This document shows, piece after piece, positions 1 through 5,822 of a stretch of 8,456 nucleotides of DNA (position 1 is the stretch's first letter; each line of letters opens with the position of its first letter). The notes under the pieces are model-generated. The model made no database searches, had not been told where the DNA came from, and was given only the letters and a program-made list of their open reading frames with translations. This stretch comes from Roseibacillus sp. (GTDB lineage: Bacteria > Verrucomicrobiota > Verrucomicrobiia > Verrucomicrobiales > Akkermansiaceae), in assembly GCA_002729275.1 (NCBI GenBank), contig PBTP01000082.1, forward strand, positions 19,334-27,789. The letters are read 5' to 3'. The position numbers were made by a program, and so were the translations under genes.

Positions 1-212
1 GAGGCCTGGGTTCCCTGTCCGCGGCTCCAGGTGGCGGAGGTGAGGCCTGCCGCCTCGTTCTCCTTGCTGGTGAAAATGCGGGCATACTTGCCGCTTTGCG
101 AGGTATACCATGAGGTTAGTTGAGGCTCTGCACCGCAGTGGAGAGACAGCACGCCCAGCAAGAGCAGGTAGAGATGAGCTGAGATATTAATCCCTCGATC
201 GTTTTGGCGCAT
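1..212 (-). CDS. Secreted protein, N-terminal part, probably YHYH-domain family (partial)
   Basis: The first 70 codons of a gene that runs off the left edge, read from ATG at 212-210. Residues 1-30 form a signal peptide: a basic N-terminus (MRQNDRG), a hydrophobic core (LYLLLLGVLSL, residues 14-24) and a small-residue region (HCGA, 25-28) before the mature part, so export is expected. A lipoprotein is less likely because His precedes the Cys. The mature start (WYTSQSGKYARIFTS, then TWSRGQGTQA) resembles, from memory, the N-terminal region of YHYH-domain proteins in Verrucomicrobiota and Planctomycetes, whose function is unknown. The defining YHYH motif would lie outside the window. The start lies 66 bp beyond the stop of the upstream kinase-like gene, and the gap carries the regulatory site shared with the response-regulator promoter, so the gene probably has its own promoter. 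No Shine-Dalgarno sequence is visible. The reading frame is well supported; the family name is tentative. Confidence 0.65.
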   Translation of the reverse strand, partial: MRQNDRGINISAHLYLLLLGVLSLHCGAEPQLTSWYTSQSGKYARIFTSKENEAAGLTSATWSRGQGTQA

Positions 213-217
213 GAACA

Positions 218-268
218 AATATGACCATTCGGAAAGGTGTTTTGAACTTCTTTTACACCAACTTAACA
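218..268 (-). promoter_or_regulatory. Probable response-regulator site and promoter of the YHYH gene (site A)
   Basis: On the minus strand, bases 268-250 read TGTTAAGTTGGTGTAAAAG, identical over 19 bases to the sequence upstream of the response-regulator gene at 5759-5777. The match continues with GTTC and AAA, giving 26 of 29 positions. Half-sites beginning GTTAA and GTAAA are 11 bp apart, as in OmpR/PhoB-type tandem sites. Directly downstream, TTCAAA (246-241) and CATATT (223-218) are 17 bp apart and could be the -35 and -10, placing the site next to the -35 as for an activator. The -10 is only 5 bp from the ATG, which would make the transcript leaderless. The repeated sequence is seen directly; its binding role is inferred. 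Confidence 0.65.
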
Positions 269-278
269 AATTCACGCC

Positions 279-2840
279 TCAGTCATTTCCGGCAATATTG
301 AAGTGAGACACGAAGGATTGGACGGTCATTACCGATTCTAGCTCAGTCTCTATCGCACGGACTTCGGCAAACTGTCGCGCATCTCTCGCCCTGCCCAGTC
401 TCATGCCCAGCTGCTGGACGTAGGTTTTGCGGGCGTTCTCCATGACGTTCGCATACTCCTGGTCCAAGCTAAGCTGTTCCCGGAGGGAGGCGTTACAAAC
501 CGAAGCGATTTCGGCAGGCAGAGGTGGCAGGCGCCCCTCCTGATTAATACGGCCGTCCTTTGCGATTCTAGCCTTGGCCTGTTGAAAGGAGAGGGTGTAG
601 CGGTTGCGATTCTGCAGGGGGAGTCCGGTGTGCCACTTATCGAGGGCCATAGACATGGAGGATCCATTAGCCTTGAGGAGTTGAAGAAACTTTTCTCGTG
701 TGGTCGTGAGTTTCACCGAGCACTGATTGCGGATCGTTGTCCACGATCTCTGGTCTCCTGCAACGGTGGACCGCTCGGTGAACTGATCCCGACTCCATTC
801 GATTATCAGAGCCGAAAGCTCTGATTCAGGATCGCAATTTGCCCACCCTGACTGCTGGCCGGAGGTAAAGCAGAGCGCGGTGGATTCAGGATCGAAATCC
901 TGCTCGGTAGCCAACCAGGACGTGTAGGACCAAGCTTCATTGGTAACCCACCGCCATACGCCCCCAGAGTAATACCCTCCGATCCATGCTGCTGATTTCT
1001 CCGGGAGGCAGGTAGCGGCAACGCGCTTTAGGTAGTCCTGCTCTTCCTGACTTCCAATGACAGCCAGGTGTCCATTTGCCTCCTCTGCGAAAGCCCGAGC
1101 CTTTTCCCATTCCAGTGTGCGTTCAAGGATGAGGTAATGACGGTCGCCATTGGTGACGGTCCCCGGGGGGAAGAGAGGTATTCGCTGGTCGATGGAGAGG
1201 TTGAAGCGCTGTAATTGAGCGCTCAGGGATCCGGGATTCTTTCCGTCTAGATGCCATTGTAGGAAAAAAGGGTGCTTGGTCTTACCGGGGGACGCCCGGA
1301 TTGTACCGCTAACACTCATATTGAGATACTGGCCGGTCGCCTCGGATGGCTTGCTGAGGGGAGAAGAGCTTCCATCCACCCATCCCCATCTTTTCGACCC
1401 TGTCATGCCTCCACCCAGCCAGGTGATTTTACCTTCTGGGAGCTTGGCGAGAAGGGCCAACCGCTCTGCATCGTTTTGGAGGGTCGCGAGGTGAGCCCCA
1501 TGAGACTCTGCAAATCTACTGGCTTCGCTCCAACTCATCGCAGTTCGGACAAAGTAGGCCTTTCTGTCCGCCAGATCCCAAGTGCCCTCGGGAAAGCGAT
1601 CACGCTCCCCCCGAAGAAGCGGCTCCTGGAGGTCAAAAAGAGTCCACTCCCGGGCCTGCGAGGGTCTAGGTTCTCCCTTTGTTTCACGGACCGGATCCCT
1701 CTCGAGATTAGCCCAGGGATCCACCTTGCCGCCGGAGCTCATGGCGTTCTTCTGCTCTTCCACAATCCTGGCCTTCCGGTTGGATTCCTCCTTCCTCCGG
1801 TTGTAGGCCGACCAAACCGAGAGGAGAGCGATGACCAGAACCGCGATGATCAGAATCTTGACGGTGAGGAGGCGGTCGTATCGTCGAGACTCGGTAGCCG
1901 CCATCGCAGCGAGGGTTTCATTTTGCTGGGCTGCCCGGTGGCGAGATTCCTCCACCTCGGCAGAGTTCTCCGTGCTCTCTTGATTCTGGCTGCCACGCGT
2001 CAAGAGATTGCTCTTCCCGAGGGTGTTCAGGAGAGGGTTCAGTTCCTCCTGTAGCTCTCGTGCATCCGAGAAGCGTTTGCCCGGGCTGGGATGCATTGCC
2101 CGCTCCAGAATCTTCTCGAAGCGAGGGTCTAATCGTTGCTCACTGCTCCTTAATGGAGGACTAAAACCATCATCAGGGAGTTCGCCGGTAAGCAGCTCAT
2201 GGAGCAGGACTCCAAGGGAGAAGACATCCGAGCGTCGGTCTGCGCGGGCTCGTTTGTTTACAACCTCTGGCGCGGCATACTGGAGAGCAATATGATCCAA
2301 TCCGACCGATGAAGCAGCTCCGTCCTCTCCGTGGTGAGGAAGACCAAAGTCCCCGATCCTGGGTTCAAGGTTCGAGCCAATCAGGATGTTGTCTGGCTTG
2401 ATCGCCTGGTGAATAATTCCTGCCTGATGAGCGTGTGCGAGTCCCTCGCAGATTGCCAGAATGAGTTTCAGGGCGGTCTCCTGATCTATTGCCTCGCCGC
2501 GGGTTGAGCGCCGAAGGGATTTTCCATCCACAAAATCCATGATGAGATACAAGAATTCGCCTGTCTCGCCGAAATCGTGCACTCCAATAAGGTTCGGATG
2601 CCGGAGCTTGGCCATCGCCCGGGCCTCCTTCTCGAACCTGAGCCGCTGAGGGCCTTCTCCCCCTGGCATGATCTTGATAGCGACATTTCGATCAAGAGAC
2701 TTCTGGCGGGCCACGTAAACCGCACCGCTGACGCCCGAGGAGAGAAGTTGCGTAACCTTGAAAGAGGGTAGCATCCTGCTGAGTTCCGCAGGCTCTGGCG
2801 CCTTGAACGCGTCGTCACTTTTCTTGTGGTGATCCGCCAT
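279..2840 (-). CDS. Membrane-anchored Hanks-type pseudokinase with two C-type-lectin-like domains
   Basis: An 853-residue protein. Residues 28-270 are a Ser/Thr kinase fold with VAIK (Lys56), a helix-C Glu near 72, DFG (164-166), APE (190-192) and the helix-F Asp205. The catalytic loop reads HQAIKPDN (144-151) where HRDxKxxN is expected, so the catalytic Asp is Ala146. The first glycine of the nucleotide loop is also replaced (SSGVSGAV, 34-41). It may bind ATP but should not phosphorylate efficiently. One membrane helix (about 327-345) follows. The rest should be extracytoplasmic: two C-type-lectin-like domains (about 420-530 and 566-683; the second has Cys611, Cys657, Cys669 and a GWANCD stretch) and a helical, charged tail (about 690-845). 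The first lectin-like domain has no cysteines. The ATG at 2840 gives a normal kinase N-terminus. The gene is separated from the upstream hydrolase by a terminator, so it is probably transcribed on its own. The likely role is a receptor-like scaffold; its ligand is unknown. Confidence 0.94.
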   Translation of the reverse strand: MADHHKKSDDAFKAPEPAELSRMLPSFKVTQLLSSGVSGAVYVARQKSLDRNVAIKIMPGGEGPQRLRFEKEARAMAKLRHPNLIGVHDFGETGEFLYLIMDFVDGKSLRRSTRGEAIDQETALKLILAICEGLAHAHQAGIIHQAIKPDNILIGSNLEPRIGDFGLPHHGEDGAASSVGLDHIALQYAAPEVVNKRARADRRSDVFSLGVLLHELLTGELPDDGFSPPLRSSEQRLDPRFEKILERAMHPSPGKRFSDARELQEELNPLLNTLGKSNLLTRGSQNQESTENSAEVEESRHRAAQQNETLAAMAATESRRYDRLLTVKILIIAVLVIALLSVWSAYNRRKEESNRKARIVEEQKNAMSSGGKVDPWANLERDPVRETKGEPRPSQAREWTLFDLQEPLLRGERDRFPEGTWDLADRKAYFVRTAMSWSEASRFAESHGAHLATLQNDAERLALLAKLPEGKITWLGGGMTGSKRWGWVDGSSSPLSKPSEATGQYLNMSVSGTIRASPGKTKHPFFLQWHLDGKNPGSLSAQLQRFNLSIDQRIPLFPPGTVTNGDRHYLILERTLEWEKARAFAEEANGHLAVIGSQEEQDYLKRVAATCLPEKSAAWIGGYYSGGVWRWVTNEAWSYTSWLATEQDFDPESTALCFTSGQQSGWANCDPESELSALIIEWSRDQFTERSTVAGDQRSWTTIRNQCSVKLTTTREKFLQLLKANGSSMSMALDKWHTGLPLQNRNRYTLSFQQAKARIAKDGRINQEGRLPPLPAEIASVCNASLREQLSLDQEYANVMENARKTYVQQLGMRLGRARDARQFAEVRAIETELESVMTVQSFVSHFNIAGND

Positions 2841-2860
2841 GCTTTGAAGTGGAGGAGGCG

Positions 2861-2875
2861 CCCACTAACAGTGGG
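2861..2875. repeat. Short inverted repeat in the leader of kinase-like gene 1
   Basis: CCCACT and AGTGGG flank a 3-base loop (AAC), a perfect 6-bp dyad ending 21 bp before the ATG of kinase-like gene 1. It lies downstream of the proposed -10, so it would be a leader hairpin or a repressor site. No T-tract follows on either strand, so it is not an intrinsic terminator. Its role is unknown. Confidence 0.4.
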
Positions 2876-2892
2876 TCGAACCATCGGTGGTG

Positions 2893-2942
2893 ATTTTAAA
2901 GGAGTTAAGATGAAAAATCGATCACGGGATTTCGTAAATCCC
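2893..2942 (-). promoter_or_regulatory. Candidate promoter and upstream dyad for kinase-like gene 1
   Basis: On the minus strand, TAAAAT (2898-2893) matches the -10 consensus at 5 of 6 positions and would start transcription near 2886, about 45 bp before the ATG. The -35 is poor (TCGATT, 2921-2916, with 17-bp spacing). A perfect 7-bp inverted repeat, GGGATTT-CGT-AAATCCC (2926-2942), lies immediately upstream, where an activator would bind beside a weak -35. The dyad is seen directly; the promoter assignment is inference. Confidence 0.35.
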
Positions 2943-2974
2943 TGTTGCGATCCTGCAGGACTTCGCCGGGCCAC

Positions 2975-3010
2975 AAAAAAGCCGCCCAGCGAGAAGCACA
3001 GGGCGGCTTT
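2975..3010 (-). terminator. Intrinsic terminator after the DUF1080 hydrolase gene
   Basis: Read on the minus strand, AAAGCCGCCC pairs perfectly with GGGCGGCTTT around a 13-base loop and is followed by a run of T (plus-strand A at 2975-2980). It begins 26 bp after the hydrolase stop codon. This is a textbook rho-independent terminator. It separates transcription of the hydrolase from kinase-like gene 1 downstream. Confidence 0.92.
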
Positions 3011-3036
3011 AGTAAAGAGGAGGTGTGCTCCGATCT

Positions 3037-3690
3037 TCAGTCGAGAGGTTTGACCTTCACACTACGAATGTGAACCTCACTGCCCGGATCGTGGCACTGG
3101 ATTGCGAATGTGCCGCTGTCGAGGAAACGGTCAAAGCCTCCGCGTTCAGCTTTGGTGGGTCCTCCTTCGGGTTCGATATATTCGATAGCGGTCTTGCCGT
3201 TGACCTTGATCGTGATTTTCTTCCCCCTTACCGCGATGTGGTAGTCAAACCACTCTTCGTCCTTATGAGGGGCAGTGTTCATGACGTTCCGAACCCCATA
3301 GAGGCTTCCAGTTTTTTTCGGGTCTCCCTGGGTGGCGTTGATCTGAGCTTCGAATCCTTTCTTGGGCCAGCCGTCTTTCTGGAACTTGGTGTGGAAATAG
3401 AATCCGGCATTGGCTCCTTTCTTGGTCAGAACCTGTAGCTTGGCCTCAAAGTTCTTGAAGTTGGCCTTGTTGACCTTGCCCGTGTAGAACAGATGAGATC
3501 TGGGTCCCTTAACGATGATTTTTCCATCACTGACTTTCCAGGAGTCAGGCGATTCGTTGATGGTCCATCCGTCGAGGCTCTTGCCGTTGAAGAGTTCGAG
3601 GAATCCATCCTTGTCCTTGGAACCATGGTGATCTGCCAGGGCGAGACCGGGCATCAGGATTGTGATTGCGAGTGCGCTGAGCAGTTTCAT
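3037..3690 (-). CDS. Secreted 3-keto-disaccharide hydrolase (DUF1080) family protein
   Basis: A 217-residue exported protein. The ATG at 3690 was chosen because it opens directly onto a Sec signal peptide (MKLLSALAITILMPGLALA, cleavage expected after Ala19). The frame stays open upstream to 4041, but that stretch overlaps kinase-like gene 2 and has no family features. Residues 28-214 form one concanavalin-like beta-sandwich of the 3KDH/DUF1080 type, with LFNGKSLDGW (33-42), NAGFYFH (94-100), GFEAQIN (112-118), TGSLYG (127-132), and QCHDPGS (198-204) near the C-terminus. The family is abundant in Verrucomicrobiota and Planctomycetes, and some members cleave 3-keto-glycosides made by oxidoreductases. 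No such oxidoreductase is visible here, so the substrate is open. The gene lies 115 bp after kinase-like gene 2 on the same strand and ends at a strong terminator, so it could be read from its own promoter or as the last gene of that unit. Confidence 0.94.
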   Translation of the reverse strand: MKLLSALAITILMPGLALADHHGSKDKDGFLELFNGKSLDGWTINESPDSWKVSDGKIIVKGPRSHLFYTGKVNKANFKNFEAKLQVLTKKGANAGFYFHTKFQKDGWPKKGFEAQINATQGDPKKTGSLYGVRNVMNTAPHKDEEWFDYHIAVRGKKITIKVNGKTAIEYIEPEGGPTKAERGGFDRFLDSGTFAIQCHDPGSEVHIRSVKVKPLD

Positions 3691-3697
3691 AGCGCGC

Positions 3698-3734
3698 CTG
3701 TGATAAGGGTCTGCGTGGAGGTTGGCAATGCCAA
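3698..3734 (-). promoter_or_regulatory. Operator-like dyad and candidate promoter of the DUF1080 gene
   Basis: TTGGCA-A-TGCCAA (3722-3734) is a perfect 6-bp inverted repeat around one central base, an operator-like shape. On the minus strand, TTGCCA within it matches the -35 consensus at 5 of 6 positions, and TATCAC follows after 17 bp (4 of 6), ending 9 bp before the ATG. A bound protein would therefore block the -35. The dyad is seen directly; the promoter and operator roles are inferred, and the transcript would have almost no leader. Confidence 0.4.
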
Positions 3735-3805
3735 TAGAGCCCTTACGTGGGAGAGGCTGGAGGTCAGGGTCGTGAGAGGCCTTGGCGCTGTGACGAAGGA
3801 TGTGG

Positions 3806-5659
3806 TCATCGAGGTCTCTCGGGACTTTTCCGGCGCCGCTGCCCTTCGTTGTTCCCGAATGGGTTCTCAAAAGCAAAGGCCCGGCGCCGGAAACGCACCT
3901 TTCGGCCTGCGTGGTCCCGCCCATCGAGCCAGGGTTCTCGCCAACGAAGGGTCCAGTTGCCCCTGTCGTCTGGTCGGATGACATGAAGTTCTCCAATTTC
4001 CGTTGTGGAAAACCTCCCCTCCGAAGGCAGACCCTGATCAAAGATCCTCACCACGCCCCCGGTCTTAAATATTAGACGAACCGCACCGGAATCCTCCGGC
4101 CCGAAGCGGAGGACCCACTCTCCGTCGGGTGGGCGCGCAAGAATCTTGAATATGTCCACCCCGAGCCACTCGAGCCACTCGAGTTCGTTCTTAACCTGGG
4201 AGCCGCTCGGGGGCACCTCTTCATTCTTGAGAGTTTCAATGCTCGCCCAATGAAGTTCCCTGATGACCCCAAGGTGCCGGTATTCGAGCTGACCTTGGTG
4301 GTCGAAAGCATAGCGATTGGCGAGGTCGGTCATTTCCGGAGCCATCGTAAATTTTTCGTCCGGCGCGATATAGCGCGGGAGGAGACCCCGGGCCTGATCA
4401 ATCCGGGAAAGGTAGGGAGCCCACGCTTTCTCCTGGCCCACCACTTCCTGCTGAAAAGCAACGACGTTCCGTTGTCGCGCCACAACCAGCCCATTTGCTG
4501 CGCTGGTCAGGAGGTTACGCATTTCGGATTGGTGAACTCGGAGTCGGAAGGGTCGTTTTTGAGAATTACTTTTTAGCTGAATGGTGGGGCGGGAGGATGC
4601 CTCGCGGGGTGCTTGACTGACCCCCTGCTGTTTTTCCCCTGCAGGATGGTTGTCGTCAGCCCCACCTCGGAAGGCAAAAAGGGCTGCCACGGCCAACGTC
4701 AGAGCGGACAGGGCAAGAAGAGGTGCGCGAAACCCTCCGGAAGAGCGGGTGATGATCGGAGGGGAATTACTTTGCACCGTAGTTGCCGGGATCGGGGCCG
4801 CTCGGGCAGTGAGTAAGGAGGGGCGTGTCTGCGACACGGATTTCAGCCAGGATCCCAGTTCCCTTGCGAAAGCTGTCCCGTCCTGAGGTCGTTGTGCCGG
4901 GTCGTAGTTCAAGCCCCGCCCAGCCAGTTCTCTCAGGCCCTTTAAGTCAGGCACCCGAGTAAGGTCAGCGGCGACCCCGGGATGTGGGCTCATTCCGGTC
5001 ACGAGCTCATGCATGATTACCCCCAGGGAGTAGATATCAGAGGCGGGGCTGGCTGAGGTGGCATCCTCAAGGACCTCCGGAGCAACATATCCTGAGGATA
5101 CGATGTCCACCCCAGAACCAGCATTACTGGCAGGCACCGCCAACCCGAAGTTCCCCAGAACAGGTTTTAGCTGCTGGGTTATCATTATGTTGGCAGGTTT
5201 GATGTCGCGGTGAAGAAGCTGATGCTGATGTGCCTCAGCCAGGCCCTGGGAAATCCCCTCTACGATTCGGACAGCTCGCATCGGGTCCACCGCTCCCCCA
5301 TTGATTGATTGGTGAAGGGTATTCCCGTCTATGAACTCCATGACGAGGAAAAGCATGTGGTCGACCTCGCCAAAGTCGTAGACCCCAATCAGATTGGGAT
5401 GGGTTAATTTCGCCATCGCACGTGCCTCAGCCTGGAAGCTTGTGGAAAAGGATTCGACTGAGGAAAGCTCTGGAGGAAGCACTTTGATAGCCACATCCCG
5501 ACCAAGAGAAATTTGCTCTGCGCGGTAGACTGCCCCCATCTCACCGCAGCCGATAAGCTGTCGAAACTTGAAAGCTGGGAGAAGAGTTGTGAGCGCACGG
5601 GGATCCGGAGCGGTGAATGCACCGGTTTCGACCCGTGATCGTGGTGAGGTATCTCCCAT
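3806..5659 (-). CDS. Membrane-anchored Hanks-type kinase-like protein with NFG in place of DFG
   Basis: A 617-residue protein starting at ATG 5659. Residues 31-272 are a Ser/Thr kinase fold: a complete glycine loop (GCGEMGAV, 37-44), VAIK (Lys59), helix-C Glu78, an intact catalytic loop HRDIKPAN (150-157), APE (194-196), Asp208 and Arg257. The Mg-binding DFG is NFG (170-172; codon AAC, one transition from GAC), a change that usually abolishes phosphotransfer. A low-complexity linker leads to one membrane helix (about 313-330). The predicted extracytoplasmic part has a Ser/Pro/Gln-rich stretch, a helical segment (about 375-480) and a Trp-rich, beta-looking module (about 490-595) that I do not recognise. 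It ends in a basic tail. It is related to kinase-like protein 1 in the kinase domain and overall plan, but carries the opposite catalytic lesion and no lectin-like domain. It is transcribed divergently from the two-component system, suggesting a shared regulatory region. Confidence 0.93.
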   Translation of the reverse strand: MGDTSPRSRVETGAFTAPDPRALTTLLPAFKFRQLIGCGEMGAVYRAEQISLGRDVAIKVLPPELSSVESFSTSFQAEARAMAKLTHPNLIGVYDFGEVDHMLFLVMEFIDGNTLHQSINGGAVDPMRAVRIVEGISQGLAEAHQHQLLHRDIKPANIMITQQLKPVLGNFGLAVPASNAGSGVDIVSSGYVAPEVLEDATSASPASDIYSLGVIMHELVTGMSPHPGVAADLTRVPDLKGLRELAGRGLNYDPAQRPQDGTAFARELGSWLKSVSQTRPSLLTARAAPIPATTVQSNSPPIITRSSGGFRAPLLALSALTLAVAALFAFRGGADDNHPAGEKQQGVSQAPREASSRPTIQLKSNSQKRPFRLRVHQSEMRNLLTSAANGLVVARQRNVVAFQQEVVGQEKAWAPYLSRIDQARGLLPRYIAPDEKFTMAPEMTDLANRYAFDHQGQLEYRHLGVIRELHWASIETLKNEEVPPSGSQVKNELEWLEWLGVDIFKILARPPDGEWVLRFGPEDSGAVRLIFKTGGVVRIFDQGLPSEGRFSTTEIGELHVIRPDDRGNWTLRWREPWLDGRDHAGRKVRFRRRAFAFENPFGNNEGQRRRKSPERPR

Positions 5660-5660
5660 C

Positions 5661-5696
5661 CATAGCTATACTACAGGTAGTCTCACTCAGATTCAA
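5661..5696 (-). promoter_or_regulatory. Candidate near-leaderless promoter of kinase-like gene 2
   Basis: On the minus strand, TTGAAT (5696-5691) and TAGTAT (5673-5668) are 17 bp apart, matching the -35 and -10 consensus at 4 of 6 positions each. The -10 ends 8 bp before the ATG at 5659, so transcription would start at or within a base or two of the start codon. No Shine-Dalgarno sequence precedes the ATG, consistent with a leaderless message. A longer leader from an unseen promoter further upstream is possible. Confidence 0.42.
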
Positions 5697-5758
5697 TTTT
5701 CCCCTCGGCCCGGCTAGGGGCTATAGAACCAGTTGCTGAGTGGTCGGGGAGGGAAAAA

Positions 5759-5809
5759 TGTTAAGTTGGTGTAAAAGGGGTTCGAAAAAGCATCATGACT
5801 GAGTAGGGA
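5759..5809 (+). promoter_or_regulatory. Probable autoregulatory site upstream of the response regulator (site B)
   Basis: TGTTAAGTTGGTGTAAAAG (5759-5777) is identical to the minus-strand sequence in front of the YHYH gene, and GTTC and AAA also match beyond it. GTTAAGTTGGT and the next 11 bases agree at 7 of 11 positions, giving direct half-sites one helical turn apart as for OmpR/PhoB regulators. TTCGAA (5781-5786) followed 17 bp later by TAGGGA (5804-5809) has the same geometry as TTCAAA and CATATT at the other site, although this -10 is very poor and would need activation. The position 45 bp before the regulator's start suggests autoregulation. The kinase-like gene on the other side could also be affected. 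Confidence 0.65.
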
Positions 5810-5822
5810 TGGGACATAAATT

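Noticed and set aside
1272..2054. A long plus-strand open frame opposite kinase-like gene 1.
   Set aside because: It lies wholly antisense to the membrane and first lectin-like regions of a convincing gene, has low-complexity composition and no recognisable motif. It is a shadow frame.
2910..3053. A 47-codon plus-strand reading frame starting at ATG 2910 behind a good Shine-Dalgarno sequence (AAAGGAG).
   Set aside because: It runs straight through the hydrolase terminator hairpin and into the 3' end of the hydrolase gene on the other strand, its product has no recognisable features, and its start overlaps the candidate promoter of kinase-like gene 1. A chance ribosome site is more likely.
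3025..3438. A plus-strand open frame opposite the DUF1080 hydrolase.
   Set aside because: It is antisense to a well-supported family gene, and its apparent protein shows no domain.
3691..4041. Extending the DUF1080 hydrolase upstream to ATG 4041 (117 extra residues).
   Set aside because: The extension overlaps the end of kinase-like gene 2, shows no family similarity, and would place the clear signal peptide in the middle of the protein.
274..5803. ATGACTGAG occurring near both copies of the shared regulatory site.
   Set aside because: It lies upstream of the site in one case, where it includes the stop codon of kinase-like gene 1, and downstream in the other. Position and context differ, so coincidence is more likely.
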